64,000 bases of DNA from Candidatus Onthocola gallistercoris (GCA_018715345.1 DVLT01000042.1:1-64000), one strand, 5' to 3'; shown: positions 35,920 to 44,819, numbered from the stretch's first letter. Numbers and translations: made by a program. The notes: generated by a model from the letters alone, not told the origin.

Positions 35920-36586
35920 GAAGGAAGGCGCCATGAAATTCATCGGTCACTTGGATATCATGCGGTATTTTCAGAAAGCATTCAGGCGCTCAGGGCTGGA
36001 TATCCAGTATTCCCAGGGATTTAGTCCCCATCCGCTCCTGTCCTTTGCAGCGCCTTTAGGTGTGGGATTGGAAAGTTCCGGAGAATATATGGATGTGGTA
36101 CTCGGCGACTGTCCTTCCAGCCAAGAGATCGTGGACCGTCTGAACGCCCAGATGGTGGAAGGGATGCGTATCCTGAGTGCTGTGATCCTTCCGGAAGATG
36201 GCAAAAACGCCATGTCTTTGGTGGCAGCAGCCGACTATGAAATGATATTGAAAAAGGAAGCAGAATTTTCCCTGGAAGATGGGATAGAAGCCTTGCTCGG
36301 GCAGGAACAGATCAAGGTATTGAAAAAGACAAAGAAAAGTCAGAAGGAAGTGGACATCCGACCGATGATCTATGATATGTATGTCATGAAGGACGCAAAG
36401 GGCACAGGCATATTTATGCGTGTTGCATCGGGAAGCGCGGCCAATCTAAAACCGGAACAGGTGGCCCAGACACTGTGGGAAAGCCAGGGACATAAATTTG
36501 ATCCGCTGACTGTACAGATCCGGAGGCTGGAAATGTACGATAGTCAAATGAGCCCTTTGGAAAAATATGGAGAAATCCATCCATGA
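35897..36586 (+). CDS. TIGR03936-family (DUF2344) radical SAM-associated protein
   Basis: A 229-residue DUF2344 protein. The family N-terminus VRIRFEKEGAMKFIGHLDIMRYFQKAFRRS follows the start closely if translation begins at TTG 35897, which has AGGAGGTG six bases before it; the AUG-like starts further up lack support. The gene overlaps the upstream radical SAM gene by 23 bp. It probably works with that enzyme. The stop overlaps the rng start (ATGA). Confidence 0.85.
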   Translation: MKVRIRFEKEGAMKFIGHLDIMRYFQKAFRRSGLDIQYSQGFSPHPLLSFAAPLGVGLESSGEYMDVVLGDCPSSQEIVDRLNAQMVEGMRILSAVILPEDGKNAMSLVAAADYEMILKKEAEFSLEDGIEALLGQEQIKVLKKTKKSQKEVDIRPMIYDMYVMKDAKGTGIFMRVASGSAANLKPEQVAQTLWESQGHKFDPLTVQIRRLEMYDSQMSPLEKYGEIHP

Positions 36587-37788
36587 GAGACAGAGAACTT
36601 GTGGTCACCGGCTATTCCCATGGCCGAACGCTTTATGCTTATTATGAAGCAGAAAAGCTGACGGAAATTTCTGTCGGTGTTTCAGACAGAGATACGCTGC
36701 GAATAGGGGATATCTATATAGGAAAAGTCCAAAATGTGGTCAAAAATATCCATGCAGCCTTTGTGGACGTGGGCGGACGTCAGGTCGGTTATTATCCGAT
36801 GGATGAGCATCCCACAGAAATATATAGGGACATCTTTCACAGGGATAAACTGGCTTCAGGCGATGAGATCCTGGTCCAGGTATCCAGAGAAAATCAGAAA
36901 ACAAAAGTTTTTTCGTTGACGTCCCACATCCATTATAATGGGGAGCATATGATCTTTATCGCAAATGGCAAGTCGTTGGGTATTTCCCGGAAGATCACAT
37001 CTGCCGGCGAAAGACGACGATTAAAAGAAATGTTTGCAAAGTGGAAGGAAAAGTATGATACTCCAAATGATGGGGTGATCTTCCGCACCTGCTCGGAAAA
37101 ATGTCCGGATGAAATACTTGAAGAGGAATATGCCAAGTTGGCTGTTTACCATAAAAATATTATGTCTACTTATAGAAGCCGGACCTGTTTTTCAAGGTTG
37201 ATGCGCGGACCTTCACAGGCGGAACAGTATATCCGGAATTTTCCTTTTACAGGGTCTTCCCGGATCGTAACGGATCTTCCGGATGTTTATAAAGAGTTGA
37301 AACTGCTGGAAGGCAATATCCTGCCGGAGGGTATCCTGGAATATTATGCAGACGATTATCCGCTTATCAAACTGAAGAGTTTGGAAACCCAGCTTGAGCG
37401 GGCATTGAAGAAAGAGGTACATCTAAAGTCCGGCGCTTCTCTTATCATAGAGCCGATGGAAACATTGACGGCTATCGATGTGAATACCTCTAAATATATT
37501 AAGAAAAAAGATGATAATGAAGAGACTTTTTTCCAGATCAATATGGAAGCAGCGGCGGAGATCCTCAGGCAGATACGCCTTAGGAACTTGTCAGGGATGA
37601 TCATCATTGATTTTATAAATATGAAAGATCCAGAACACTATACCTTGCTCATGGATCATATGCGTAAAGGATCCAAGGATGACCCGGTCCAGGTAAACTG
37701 TATTGATATCACAGGTCTTGGACTGTTTGAATTGACGCGGAAGAAGGTTCGCCGTCCGCTTTTCGAGCAGGTGAGAGCCTATGACTGA
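36583..37788 (+). CDS. rng: Ribonuclease G/E family protein, short form
   Basis: A 401-residue Rng/Rne endoribonuclease. S1-like N-terminal domain (about 35-120, GDIYIGKVQNVVKNIHAAFVDVG), then the catalytic domain with the two metal-binding aspartates in AIDVNTSKY (about 302) and IIIDFINM (about 345). It ends soon after LFELTRKKVRRPL, where longer relatives continue with a zinc-link CPxC segment and more; that segment is absent here. Likely acts in rRNA or mRNA processing. Co-transcribed with the radical SAM pair. Confidence 0.88.
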   Translation: MRDRELVVTGYSHGRTLYAYYEAEKLTEISVGVSDRDTLRIGDIYIGKVQNVVKNIHAAFVDVGGRQVGYYPMDEHPTEIYRDIFHRDKLASGDEILVQVSRENQKTKVFSLTSHIHYNGEHMIFIANGKSLGISRKITSAGERRRLKEMFAKWKEKYDTPNDGVIFRTCSEKCPDEILEEEYAKLAVYHKNIMSTYRSRTCFSRLMRGPSQAEQYIRNFPFTGSSRIVTDLPDVYKELKLLEGNILPEGILEYYADDYPLIKLKSLETQLERALKKEVHLKSGASLIIEPMETLTAIDVNTSKYIKKKDDNEETFFQINMEAAAEILRQIRLRNLSGMIIIDFINMKDPEHYTLLMDHMRKGSKDDPVQVNCIDITGLGLFELTRKKVRRPLFEQVRAYD

Positions 37789-38260
37789 AAAGCAGTTTCA
37801 AAAAATTTTTTCCTGGGTCACAAAAAGCCCTGTCAGGGAAAAAGGCATACTTTTTTTAAATAAATGGCTGCCTTGGATTTTAGCTGTATTTTTCGGACTG
37901 TTTTCCATTTGGCGGATCTTTAGTGGTCAGGATGTGATCGCCTTATGGCTTCGTCCGGCCTTATGCTTTATCGTGGTGACCATATTCAGAAAATGTCTGA
38001 ACAAGCAAAGGCCCTATGACAGGCTGGGGTTTAAACCATTGGCCGATTATACTCCAGGCAAAGGGAAAAGTTTTCCCAGCAGGCATACGGCCAGCGCTTT
38101 TGCCATTGCCCTGTCTGTCATGGGAGCCTGTTTTCCGGCGGGTATCCCATGCCTGGCGGCGGCTTTTCTGATAGCTGTCCTACGCGTTATATGCGGTCTC
38201 CATGATCCTCAGGACGTGGTGGGTGGTGTTTTTTTTGCATTGATTTTTGAAATTTTGTAA
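37781..38260 (+). CDS. PAP2-family phosphatase
   Basis: A 159-residue membrane protein with about four helices and the acid-phosphatase signature in order: KQRP (about 70), SFPSRHTASAF (about 91-101) and RVICGLHDPQDVVGG (about 137-151). It could be an undecaprenyl-diphosphate or lipid phosphatase. It overlaps rng by 8 bp. Confidence 0.85.
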   Translation: MTEKQFQKIFSWVTKSPVREKGILFLNKWLPWILAVFFGLFSIWRIFSGQDVIALWLRPALCFIVVTIFRKCLNKQRPYDRLGFKPLADYTPGKGKSFPSRHTASAFAIALSVMGACFPAGIPCLAAAFLIAVLRVICGLHDPQDVVGGVFFALIFEIL

Positions 38261-38361
38261 AATTTCTCAAAATTATCAGAAATCATTCCCTTTTTGTATC
38301 AAATATGTTATAATAATAGTGTTAAATCATCTGTTACCCATTATACAAAGGGGGGTTATAT

Positions 38362-38970
38362 ATGCGTACAAATTATGTGATCACCATCGGTCGTGAATAT
38401 GGAAGCGGCGGACGTGAAATTGCTGAAAAGCTTGCCAAAAGTTTGAATATTTCTTTTTATGACAAGAATCTGATCAACATTGTGGCCGAAAGAAGCGGCT
38501 ATCGGGTGGAGATCCTTGACAAGGCGGACGAAAAAGCGGCCAATCCTCTGTTTTCCGGATATAATATCCCGCCTGGATTTGATGTGGGAACGATCAATGA
38601 TAAATTGTTTTGGAATCAGTCTTCAGTCATCAAAGACCTGGCCCAAAAAGAATCCTGCGTTATCGTGGGAAGATGTGCGGATTATGTTTTAAGGGATATG
38701 GATAATGTATTAAATGTTTTTATCCAAGCGCCGATGGAAGCACGTATCAACCGGATCATGGACAGATATCTAATCGATGTTCCCAATATAGCGAAGAAAG
38801 AAATACAGAGGGAAGATAAGATCCGCCGAAGTTATTATCAGTTTTATACGGATAGAAAGTGGGGCGGAAATCAGGGGCATCATCTGGTCATCGACAGCAG
38901 CGTGCTGGGTGTTGACGGAACGGTTGAACTTATCCGGACGATGGCAAAGATGCGCTTCGATCTGGAATAG
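38362..38970 (+). CDS. Cytidylate kinase-like family protein
   Basis: A 202-residue P-loop protein with ITIGREYGSGGREIAEKLAKSL at the N-terminus, the pattern of the cytidylate-kinase-like (AAK6) family, not canonical Cmk. Substrate unknown. AAAGGGGGGTTATAT precedes the ATG. A stable hairpin follows 43 bp after the stop, so it is probably monocistronic. Confidence 0.85.
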   Translation: MRTNYVITIGREYGSGGREIAEKLAKSLNISFYDKNLINIVAERSGYRVEILDKADEKAANPLFSGYNIPPGFDVGTINDKLFWNQSSVIKDLAQKESCVIVGRCADYVLRDMDNVLNVFIQAPMEARINRIMDRYLIDVPNIAKKEIQREDKIRRSYYQFYTDRKWGGNQGHHLVIDSSVLGVDGTVELIRTMAKMRFDLE

Positions 38971-39012
38971 ATGAAAAAAATGGAAAGGCATAAAGAGCCA
39001 GTAAAAGATAAT

Positions 39013-39052
39013 ATATTCCGGGGATCCGGTTGAGGGTCCCCGGAATATTTGC
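39013..39052 (+). terminator. Terminator after the cytidylate-kinase-like gene
   Basis: ATATTCCGGGGATCC (39013-39027) pairs with GGGTCCCCGGAATAT (39034-39048) with one wobble. The following T tract is weak. Confidence 0.7.
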
Positions 39053-39143
39053 CGCATATTGATCTGGTGGAGGAGCGGGATGGGATTTTCTTGAGGCAAA
39101 CCGTACACGACAGATATTTTGTCAATATTTGCCCGATAGATTC

Positions 39144-39172
39144 TTGACACGCGGCCGGACACATGCTACACT
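39144..39172 (+). promoter_or_regulatory. rplU operon promoter
   Basis: TTGACA (39144-39149), 17 bp, TACACT (39167-39172). Confidence 0.8.
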
Positions 39173-39177
39173 ATTTT

Positions 39178-39250
39178 AGTGTGCCGCACAGCGAGGTTTA
39201 AGCGTTTGCAGGAGCAGACCACCACAGCTGGCGAGTTTATTTATTAGGAG
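39178..39250 (+). ncRNA. Ribosomal protein L21 leader
   Basis: The 5' leader of rplU (about 39178-39250, including GCCGCACAGCGAGG and CCACAGCTGGCGAG) has the location and sequence character of the L21 leader found in Firmicutes upstream of rplU-prp-rpmA. The structure was not computed. It would mediate feedback control by L21. Confidence 0.6.
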
Positions 39251-39257
39251 GTGCCAT

Positions 39258-39566
39258 ATGTACGCGATTATAGCAACAGGTGGTAAACAGTACAAAGTAT
39301 CCGAAGGCGATGTGATCTATGTTGAAAAACTTGGCGCAGAAGCCGGACAGTCCGTTGTATTTGACCAGGTACTTGTTGTGGGCGGTGACGAGATGAAGAT
39401 TGGCCATCCGACAGTAGAGGGTGCGAATGTATCCGCGACTGTTATGGACAATGTAAAGGGTAAAAAAGTCATTGTTTACAGATATAAGAGAAAAACTGGT
39501 TATCATAAGAAAAACGGCCACAGACAGGCGTATACAAAGGTTAAGATCGACGCTATCAACGCCTAA
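39258..39566 (+). CDS. rplU: 50S ribosomal protein L21
   Basis: A 102-residue L21: [25 protein letters not shown] at the start and [22 protein letters not shown] at the end. TTAGGAGGTGCCAT precedes the ATG. First gene of rplU-prp-rpmA. Confidence 0.97.
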   Translation: MYAIIATGGKQYKVSEGDVIYVEKLGAEAGQSVVFDQVLVVGGDEMKIGHPTVEGANVSATVMDNVKGKKVIVYRYKRKTGYHKKNGHRQAYTKVKIDAINA

Positions 39567-39571
39567 GTTTT

Positions 39572-39904
39572 ATGATTACAGTGACTGTTTTTAAGGACAG
39601 GCAGGATCGCTTTAAAGGTTTTTCTTCCAGCGGACATGCTGGTTATGGTGATTACGGACAGGATATCGTGTGCAGCGCGGTATCGGTACTTGTTATCAAT
39701 ACGGTCAATGCGCTTCAGTCTTTGACGTCGGATAATGATTTTGAACTGTATTCATCAGAGGAAACGGGCGATATACGGGTGACTTTCTCCCACGATCTAT
39801 CGGAAAAGGGGGAAGTGCTCGTCAAAGCGATGGTGCTTGGCCTGCAAAGTATTCAAAACGAATATGACGATAAGTATATACGTGTGATCTTCAAGGAGGT
39901 GTAG
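39572..39904 (+). CDS. prp: Ribosomal-processing cysteine protease Prp
   Basis: A 110-residue YsxB/Prp protease that cuts the N-terminal extension from L27. The catalytic His is in SSGHAGYGDYGQDIVCSAVS (about 22) and the Cys in the same block (about 34). It sits between rplU and its substrate rpmA, and the L27 encoded here carries the expected cleavage motif. Confidence 0.93.
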   Translation: MITVTVFKDRQDRFKGFSSSGHAGYGDYGQDIVCSAVSVLVINTVNALQSLTSDNDFELYSSEETGDIRVTFSHDLSEKGEVLVKAMVLGLQSIQNEYDDKYIRVIFKEV

Positions 39905-39907
39905 ACC

Positions 39908-40198
39908 ATGTTGAAAATGAACCTTCAGTTCTTCGCTCACAAAAAAGGTGTTGGTTCCACAAAGAACGGACGTGATTCCGAGTCCAAAAGACTTGGTGCG
40001 AAAAGAGCGGATGGACAGTTTGTTAAAGCCGGTAATATTCTGTATAGACAGCGTGGCACGAAGATTCATCCGGGTCTGAACGTGGGCCGCGGCGGTGACG
40101 ATACATTATTTGCCTTATCTGACGGTATCGTAAGATTTGAGAGAAAAGGCAGAGATAAGAAACAGGTTTCTATCTATCCGGTAGCAGCGAACGAATAA
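39908..40198 (+). CDS. rpmA: 50S ribosomal protein L27 with a Prp-cleavable N-terminus
   Basis: A 96-residue L27. The N-terminus [18 protein letters not shown] has the extension removed by Prp after the FF pair (family consensus LNLQFF/A), exposing the residues that reach the peptidyl transferase centre. The body ([25 protein letters not shown]) is typical. AAGGAGGTGTAGACC precedes the ATG and overlaps the prp stop. Confidence 0.97.
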   Translation: MLKMNLQFFAHKKGVGSTKNGRDSESKRLGAKRADGQFVKAGNILYRQRGTKIHPGLNVGRGGDDTLFALSDGIVRFERKGRDKKQVSIYPVAANE

Positions 40199-40215
40199 GC
40201 ATTGATAAAACAAGG

Positions 40216-40250
40216 CGACTTCAGATGTAACAGTTTGAAGTCGTTTTTTT
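40216..40250 (+). terminator. Terminator after rpmA
   Basis: CGACTTCA (40216-40223) pairs with TGAAGTCG (40236-40243), followed by TTTTTTT. Confidence 0.88.
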
Positions 40251-40295
40251 CTAGGAACAAACAATAGGATCAGGCTATGCCAGGAGGTGACAGAA

Positions 40296-41585
40296 GTGTT
40301 TGTTGATAAGGCAAAAATATATGTAAGGTCCGGAAAAGGCGGCGATGGCCATGTGAGTTTCAGACGAGAGCTTTTTGTACCGGCGGGAGGCCCCAATGGC
40401 GGCGATGGTGGAAAAGGCGGCGATGTGATCTTTGTGGTGGATAAGGGACTCAATACCCTTTCGGATTTCAGACATATCCGTAAGTATGCGGCCGGCGATG
40501 GCCAGCCTGGAGGCAAGAACCGATGCCATGGATCCGATGGAGAAGATATCGTCATCAAAGTCCCTGAGGGAACGGTTATCAAAGAAGCGGAGACAGGACT
40601 TGTCATTGCCGATATGTCCGGAGACAACGACCGGATGGTTCTGCTGAAGGGCGGACGGGGAGGTAAAGGGAATCAGCACTATGCCACTGCAACCATGCAG
40701 GCGCCGAAATACGCCCAGCCTGGACAGCCGGCAAAGGAATTGACTCTTCTTCTGGAATTAAAAGTGATCGCCGACGTGGGCCTTGTGGGCTTCCCAAATG
40801 TGGGTAAATCCACCTTTTTATCTCGGGTGACCAATGCCCGTCCAAAGATTGCCAATTATCATTTTACCACCTTAAATCCCAATCTGGGTGTGGTGGATCT
40901 GGACGGAGCGGACGGTTTTGTCATCGCGGATATCCCGGGGATCATAGAAGGCGCGTCCGAAGGCGTCGGTTTGGGACACGAATTTCTGCGGCATATTGAA
41001 AGGACACGTGTTCTGATCCATATCGTGGATGCGGCAGGCGTGGAAGGACGGGATCCCATTGATGATATCCGAAAGATACAAAACGAACTGTCAGCCTATA
41101 ATCCGGAACTTTTGGATCGGCCTCAGGTGATCGCGGCCAATAAGATCGATGCGCTTTATGAAGGGGCGGACGATGATGCCATCACATTGCTCAAAGAAGA
41201 ATTTGAACCGGAAGGTATCCGGGTATTCCCTATTTCGGCAGTCAGCGGCGCAGGTATCCGGGATCTGCTCTATGCGGTCAGCCGGATGCTGAAGGAAACA
41301 GAGAGGGAGCCGATTGTCTTTGAACGGGAATATTTTCCGGAGGACATAGAGGAAAGTCTTCCCTATACGGTATCCAAATCGCCGGATGAAGAAAATGTTT
41401 ATCTGGTGGAAGGTCCGAGGATCGAAAGGATGCTCGGATATACCAATCTGGAGTCGGAAAAAGGGTTTGATTTTTTCCAGAAGTTTATGAAAGATAATGG
41501 CATTCTGGATGAGCTGGAGGCATTGGGAATCCAAGACGGCGACACGGTGCGGATATATTACCATGAATTTGACTATTATAAATGA
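40296..41585 (+). CDS. obg: GTPase Obg/CgtA
   Basis: A 429-residue ribosome-associated GTPase. Glycine-rich Obg fold (about 1-158), G domain with GFPNVGKSTFLS (about 165-176), DIPGIIEGASEG and NKID, and a C-terminal OCT domain (about 350-429). CAGGAGGTGACAGAA precedes GTG 40296; the GTG at 40287 is inside that site and is rejected. Functions in 50S assembly and the stringent response. Confidence 0.95.
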   Translation: MFVDKAKIYVRSGKGGDGHVSFRRELFVPAGGPNGGDGGKGGDVIFVVDKGLNTLSDFRHIRKYAAGDGQPGGKNRCHGSDGEDIVIKVPEGTVIKEAETGLVIADMSGDNDRMVLLKGGRGGKGNQHYATATMQAPKYAQPGQPAKELTLLLELKVIADVGLVGFPNVGKSTFLSRVTNARPKIANYHFTTLNPNLGVVDLDGADGFVIADIPGIIEGASEGVGLGHEFLRHIERTRVLIHIVDAAGVEGRDPIDDIRKIQNELSAYNPELLDRPQVIAANKIDALYEGADDDAITLLKEEFEPEGIRVFPISAVSGAGIRDLLYAVSRMLKETEREPIVFEREYFPEDIEESLPYTVSKSPDEENVYLVEGPRIERMLGYTNLESEKGFDFFQKFMKDNGILDELEALGIQDGDTVRIYYHEFDYYK

Positions 41586-41599
41586 TCAGGAGGATATAT

Positions 41600-41905
41600 A
41601 TGTATATAAAAACAAGCAAACAGCGGGCTTATCTGAAAAGTCTTGCCATGAACCTGAACCCCATTTTTCAAGTGGGAAAGGCCAGCCTGACGCCGGAATT
41701 GACGAAAGCTGTGGATGAAGCTTTGGCGGCCCGGGAACTGATCAAGATCTCAGTGCTGCAAAACTGTGCCGATGATCCCCGGGAGATCGCTGAATATCTG
41801 GGTGAAAGGACCCATTCCGATGTGGTGCAGGTCATCGGCAAAAAGATCGTCCTCTACAGGGAAGGTAAAGATAAACATAAAAGGATCGAACTGCCGGGAA
41901 AATAA
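41600..41905 (+). CDS. yhbY: YhbY-family (CRM domain) RNA-binding protein
   Basis: A 101-residue CRS1/YhbY protein that associates with pre-50S particles. The block LTPELTKAVDEALAARELIKISV with the following CRM fold is clear. ATCAGGAGGATATAT precedes ATG 41600; the ATG at 41582 lies across that site. It is followed within a few bases by nadD. Confidence 0.9.
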   Translation: MYIKTSKQRAYLKSLAMNLNPIFQVGKASLTPELTKAVDEALAARELIKISVLQNCADDPREIAEYLGERTHSDVVQVIGKKIVLYREGKDKHKRIELPGK

Positions 41906-41908
41906 GGG

Positions 41909-42565
41909 ATGGTCAATATGGGAGAACAGACTACAAACAAAAAACGCATCGGTATTATGGGCGGGACATTTAATCCGATCCATATCGGTCATCTGCTTCT
42001 GGCGGAAACGGCCTACAGGGAATACAAGCTGGATGAGATCTGGTTTGTACCCGCTTTTGATCCGCCCCATAAGGCTGGACAGAAGATCGCATCTTATCAG
42101 GACCGGGCAGAAATGACGGCGCTGGCCATAAGGGACATAGAGTATTTCCGCAGATCGGATATTGAAACAGAGAGAAGGGGCTATAGCTATACTTCCGAAA
42201 CCCTGGCCCTCCTTCACGACAAATATCCGGAATACGATTTTTATTTTATCATGGGAGCGGATTCTCTTCTTCAGATCGAACAGTGGCATCAGCCGGAAAG
42301 AGTTTTAAAACAGGCTACCGTGCTCGCTTCGGGAAGAGGCCATCAGCCTTTGGACAAACTTAGAAAACAGATGGACTATCTGTCGGAAAAGTATGACGCA
42401 TGTCTGCATCTGATCCATATTCCCGAAGTGGACATTTCTTCCGCTTTGATACGGGAAAAAATAGCTTCCGGTCATTCTGTACGTTTTATGGTTCCGGAGG
42501 CGGTCTATCATTATATTGGAGCCCACCGGCTGTACGCAGACGAAAAGGGGAAATGTTGTGTATGA
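41909..42565 (+). CDS. nadD: Nicotinate-nucleotide adenylyltransferase
   Basis: A 218-residue enzyme making deamido-NAD from nicotinate mononucleotide and ATP. The nucleotidyltransferase motif GGTFNPIHIGHL (about 17-28) and a C-terminal SSALIREKI (ISSTxIR-type motif) are present. Start may be ATG 41909 or ATG 41918. It overlaps yqeK. Confidence 0.95.
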   Translation: MVNMGEQTTNKKRIGIMGGTFNPIHIGHLLLAETAYREYKLDEIWFVPAFDPPHKAGQKIASYQDRAEMTALAIRDIEYFRRSDIETERRGYSYTSETLALLHDKYPEYDFYFIMGADSLLQIEQWHQPERVLKQATVLASGRGHQPLDKLRKQMDYLSEKYDACLHLIHIPEVDISSALIREKIASGHSVRFMVPEAVYHYIGAHRLYADEKGKCCV

Positions 42566-43152
42566 CAGAGAAGGATTTCATGCATATCCAGAAGGATATT
42601 GAAAAAAAGCAAAGCGCCTCCCGATTTGAACATACGCTCGGGGTACAGTATACCAGCGCTTGTCTGGCAATGGCTCATGGCGTTTGTGTGGAGGACGCCC
42701 GTCTGGCCGGCCTGCTGCATGACTGCGCGAAACAATTGGATGACAAGACGCTGCTTAAAGAAGCTGAGAAATATCATCTGGATATGACAGACGTTGAACG
42801 TCGGCAGCCATACCTCCTACACGGGAAGGTTGGCGCCGTTTACGCGAAAGAAAAATACCATGTGGAAGATCCGGATATTTTAAATGCCATAACCTATCAT
42901 ACCACCGGCAGGCCGGGTATGAGTATTCTGGAAAAGATCGTTTTTACAGCTGATTATATCGAACCCGGACGGGACAAGGCTCCGAATCTGAAAGAGCTGC
43001 GCCAAGAGGCGTTCCGGGATATCGATAAAGCGGTTTGGCTGATACTGAAACAGACATTGTCCTATCTGGAAGGAGAGGGCGGCGATATTGACGGGATGAC
43101 GCGGGAAAGCTGCCAATATTATGAACAGTGTGTCAGGAGGGAAAAAGCATGA
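42562..43152 (+). CDS. yqeK: HD-domain phosphohydrolase YqeK
   Basis: A 196-residue HD-domain protein of the YqeK family, diadenosine tetraphosphatases. The metal ligands are in RFEHTLGVQ (His, about 24), GLLHDCAKQ (HD, about 53), and later HTTGR and DYIEPGR. ATG 42562 overlaps the nadD stop; ATG 42553 is also possible. Located between nadD and rsfS as in most Firmicutes. Confidence 0.92.
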   Translation: MTEKDFMHIQKDIEKKQSASRFEHTLGVQYTSACLAMAHGVCVEDARLAGLLHDCAKQLDDKTLLKEAEKYHLDMTDVERRQPYLLHGKVGAVYAKEKYHVEDPDILNAITYHTTGRPGMSILEKIVFTADYIEPGRDKAPNLKELRQEAFRDIDKAVWLILKQTLSYLEGEGGDIDGMTRESCQYYEQCVRREKA

Positions 43153-43514
43153 ATACATCGGAAAAAATGACAAAGATCGCCATAGAGGCTCTGGAAGATA
43201 AAAAGGGTAAAGATATCAAGATCATAGACATACGGGAAGTGACAGTGATCGCAGATTATTTTATCCTGGCCAGCGGCTCCAACAGAAATCAAGTACAGAC
43301 TTTAGCTGATAATGTGCGGGAATGTTTGGGACGAGCCGGATATGAACCGCGCCAGACGGAAGGCTATCAGTCCGCCGCATGGATACTTATGGATTATAAT
43401 GATATCATTGTCCATATATTTTCAGAGGAAGACCGGCTTTTCTATGATCTGGAACGGATCTGGCAGGACGGTAAAGAAATATCTATGGAGGATTTTATAA
43501 ACCAGGCAGAATAA
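43149..43514 (+). CDS. rsfS: Ribosome silencing factor RsfS
   Basis: A 121-residue RsfS/YbeB protein that binds L14 and blocks subunit joining under starvation. The family block DYFILASGSNRNQVQTLADNV is at about 37-58, and WILMDYNDIIVHIF at about 80-94. CAGGAGGGAAAAAGC precedes ATG 43149, which overlaps the yqeK stop. Ends the nadD-yqeK-rsfS operon. Confidence 0.94.
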   Translation: MNTSEKMTKIAIEALEDKKGKDIKIIDIREVTVIADYFILASGSNRNQVQTLADNVRECLGRAGYEPRQTEGYQSAAWILMDYNDIIVHIFSEEDRLFYDLERIWQDGKEISMEDFINQAE

Positions 43515-43549
43515 GTATCAGAAATGAGAGGATAGGGCCAGAACAGAAA

Positions 43550-43588
43550 ACATTCTGAAAAGCAGGAGGCATTTCAGAATGTTTTTTC
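43550..43588 (+). terminator. Terminator after rsfS
   Basis: ACATTCTGAAA (43550-43560) pairs with TTTCAGAATGT (43572-43582), followed by TTTTT. It may also serve the convergent lexA. Confidence 0.88.
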
Positions 43589-43624
43589 TGTCGGGTAAAA
43601 GTGCTATTGAAAACTTTTTGAAGA

Positions 43625-44239
43625 TCACATACCCATACGGATCAGTCCAATGACCTTTCCGAGTATATCCACACGATCTACGATGATGGGATCCATGGCG
43701 TCATTCTCCGGCTGCAGACGGTAATGACCGTCTTCTTTATAAAATCTCTTCACTGTGGCGGAGTCCTCCACGAGAGCCACCACGATATCTCCGTTGTCAG
43801 CGGTGGGCTGCTGCTTTACGATGACAGAATCTCCGTCGTATATTCCCGCATTTACCATGCTTTCGCCTCGAACTTTGAGCATGAAGGTGGGAGCATTGGG
43901 AAGCATCTCTACAGGTATGGGAAAATAATCGATGATATTTTCCTGTGCCAGGATCGGCTCCCCTGCAGTGACAGTGCCGACGACAGGGATATTCGTCATC
44001 TCGCGGCGGGTAAGGGCAAACTCATCGTCAATGATCTCGATCGTCCGCGGTTTTGTGGGGTCCCTGCGGATATATCCGTTGCGTTCCAGTGTCTCCAGGT
44101 GGGAGTGGACAGAAGAAGTGGACTTGAGATGTACAGCCGCGCAGATCTCCCGGACTGCCGGCGGGTATCCCTTCTCCAGTATCTGATGTTTTATATATTC
44201 AAGAATTTCTTTCTGTTTTGCGCTGATATCATGGCCCAT
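43625..44239 (-). CDS. lexA: LexA repressor
   Basis: The 204-residue SOS repressor. Winged helix (about 1-68), Ala-Gly self-cleavage site in VTAGEPI (about 90), nucleophile Ser in VRGESMVNAGI (about 127) and Lys in TVKRFYK (about 165). ATG 44239 follows AAGGAGTTGTTTGTC. Its -35 overlaps a LexA box (see the spacer entry), so it is autoregulated. Divergent from a LysM protein gene. Confidence 0.95.
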   Translation of the reverse strand: MGHDISAKQKEILEYIKHQILEKGYPPAVREICAAVHLKSTSSVHSHLETLERNGYIRRDPTKPRTIEIIDDEFALTRREMTNIPVVGTVTAGEPILAQENIIDYFPIPVEMLPNAPTFMLKVRGESMVNAGIYDGDSVIVKQQPTADNGDIVVALVEDSATVKRFYKEDGHYRLQPENDAMDPIIVDRVDILGKVIGLIRMGM

Positions 44240-44266
44240 GACAAACAACTCCTTATCTTTTCGTTT

Positions 44267-44378
44267 ATCATAACATAATCGGGAGAGAATTGCAAACAAA
44301 TGTTTGGTTTTTCGCCGAAAACCCATTGACAAAAGAACATCCGTTCGCTATAATAACACCATAGCAAACAGATGTTCT
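44267..44378. promoter_or_regulatory. Divergent lexA/yneA promoters with three LexA boxes
   Basis: Minus strand, lexA: -35 TTGCAA (44290-44295), 17 bp, -10 TATGAT (44267-44272). Plus strand, yneA: TTGACA (44326-44331), 17 bp, TATAAT (44349-44354). LexA boxes of the Gram-positive GAAC-N4-GTTC type: CAAACAAATGTTTG (44293-44306) on the lexA -35; AGAACATCCGTTCG (44334-44347) between the yneA -35 and -10; CAAACAGATGTTCT (44365-44378) just past the yneA start. Confidence 0.88.
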
Positions 44379-44397
44379 ATTGCGGAGGGATATGTTT

Positions 44398-44721
44398 ATG
44401 AAGCGTTTATTTACTGGTTTGGCTCTTGTTGCCGTTGTATTTTTGATATTATTATTGCCAGTCACTGCAGATCCGGATAGCGCTGTGGCGTCAGAAGTCA
44501 GCGCCGCATCGGATGAAGTCAGCGAAACCGTACCAGATAAGTATTTTATCAGTTATATTGTGCAAAGAGGGGATACCCTGTGGGATATCGCCGGAACACA
44601 TATGTCGGATCACTATCCATCTGTGTACCATTATATCCAGGAGATTATGGAGAGTAATCATCTGGAGAGTACAGTCATAAAGACCGGACAGATGCTCATA
44701 CTTCCATGTTATGATATCTGA
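44398..44721 (+). CDS. yneA: SOS-induced LysM protein, YneA-like division inhibitor
   Basis: A 107-residue protein with an N-terminal membrane helix (about 5-24), a Ser/Glu/Val-rich linker and a C-terminal LysM domain (about 53-104, YIVQRGDTLWDIAG ... GQMLILP). Size, topology and the divergent place next to lexA match YneA, the LexA-controlled inhibitor that delays division after DNA damage in Bacillus. ATG 44398 has GGAGGG eight bases before it; the ATG at 44392 is too close. Function is inferred from family and context. Confidence 0.8.
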   Translation: MKRLFTGLALVAVVFLILLLPVTADPDSAVASEVSAASDEVSETVPDKYFISYIVQRGDTLWDIAGTHMSDHYPSVYHYIQEIMESNHLESTVIKTGQMLILPCYDI

Positions 44722-44819
44722 GAGGGCTGTTCATCTATTTTGACGGCCTGTAAGAGTTTTGGAAAGATGAGGGATCACCACAAAACCACACGATTTTTGT
44801 CCGGTGTCACCTGAAAGAC

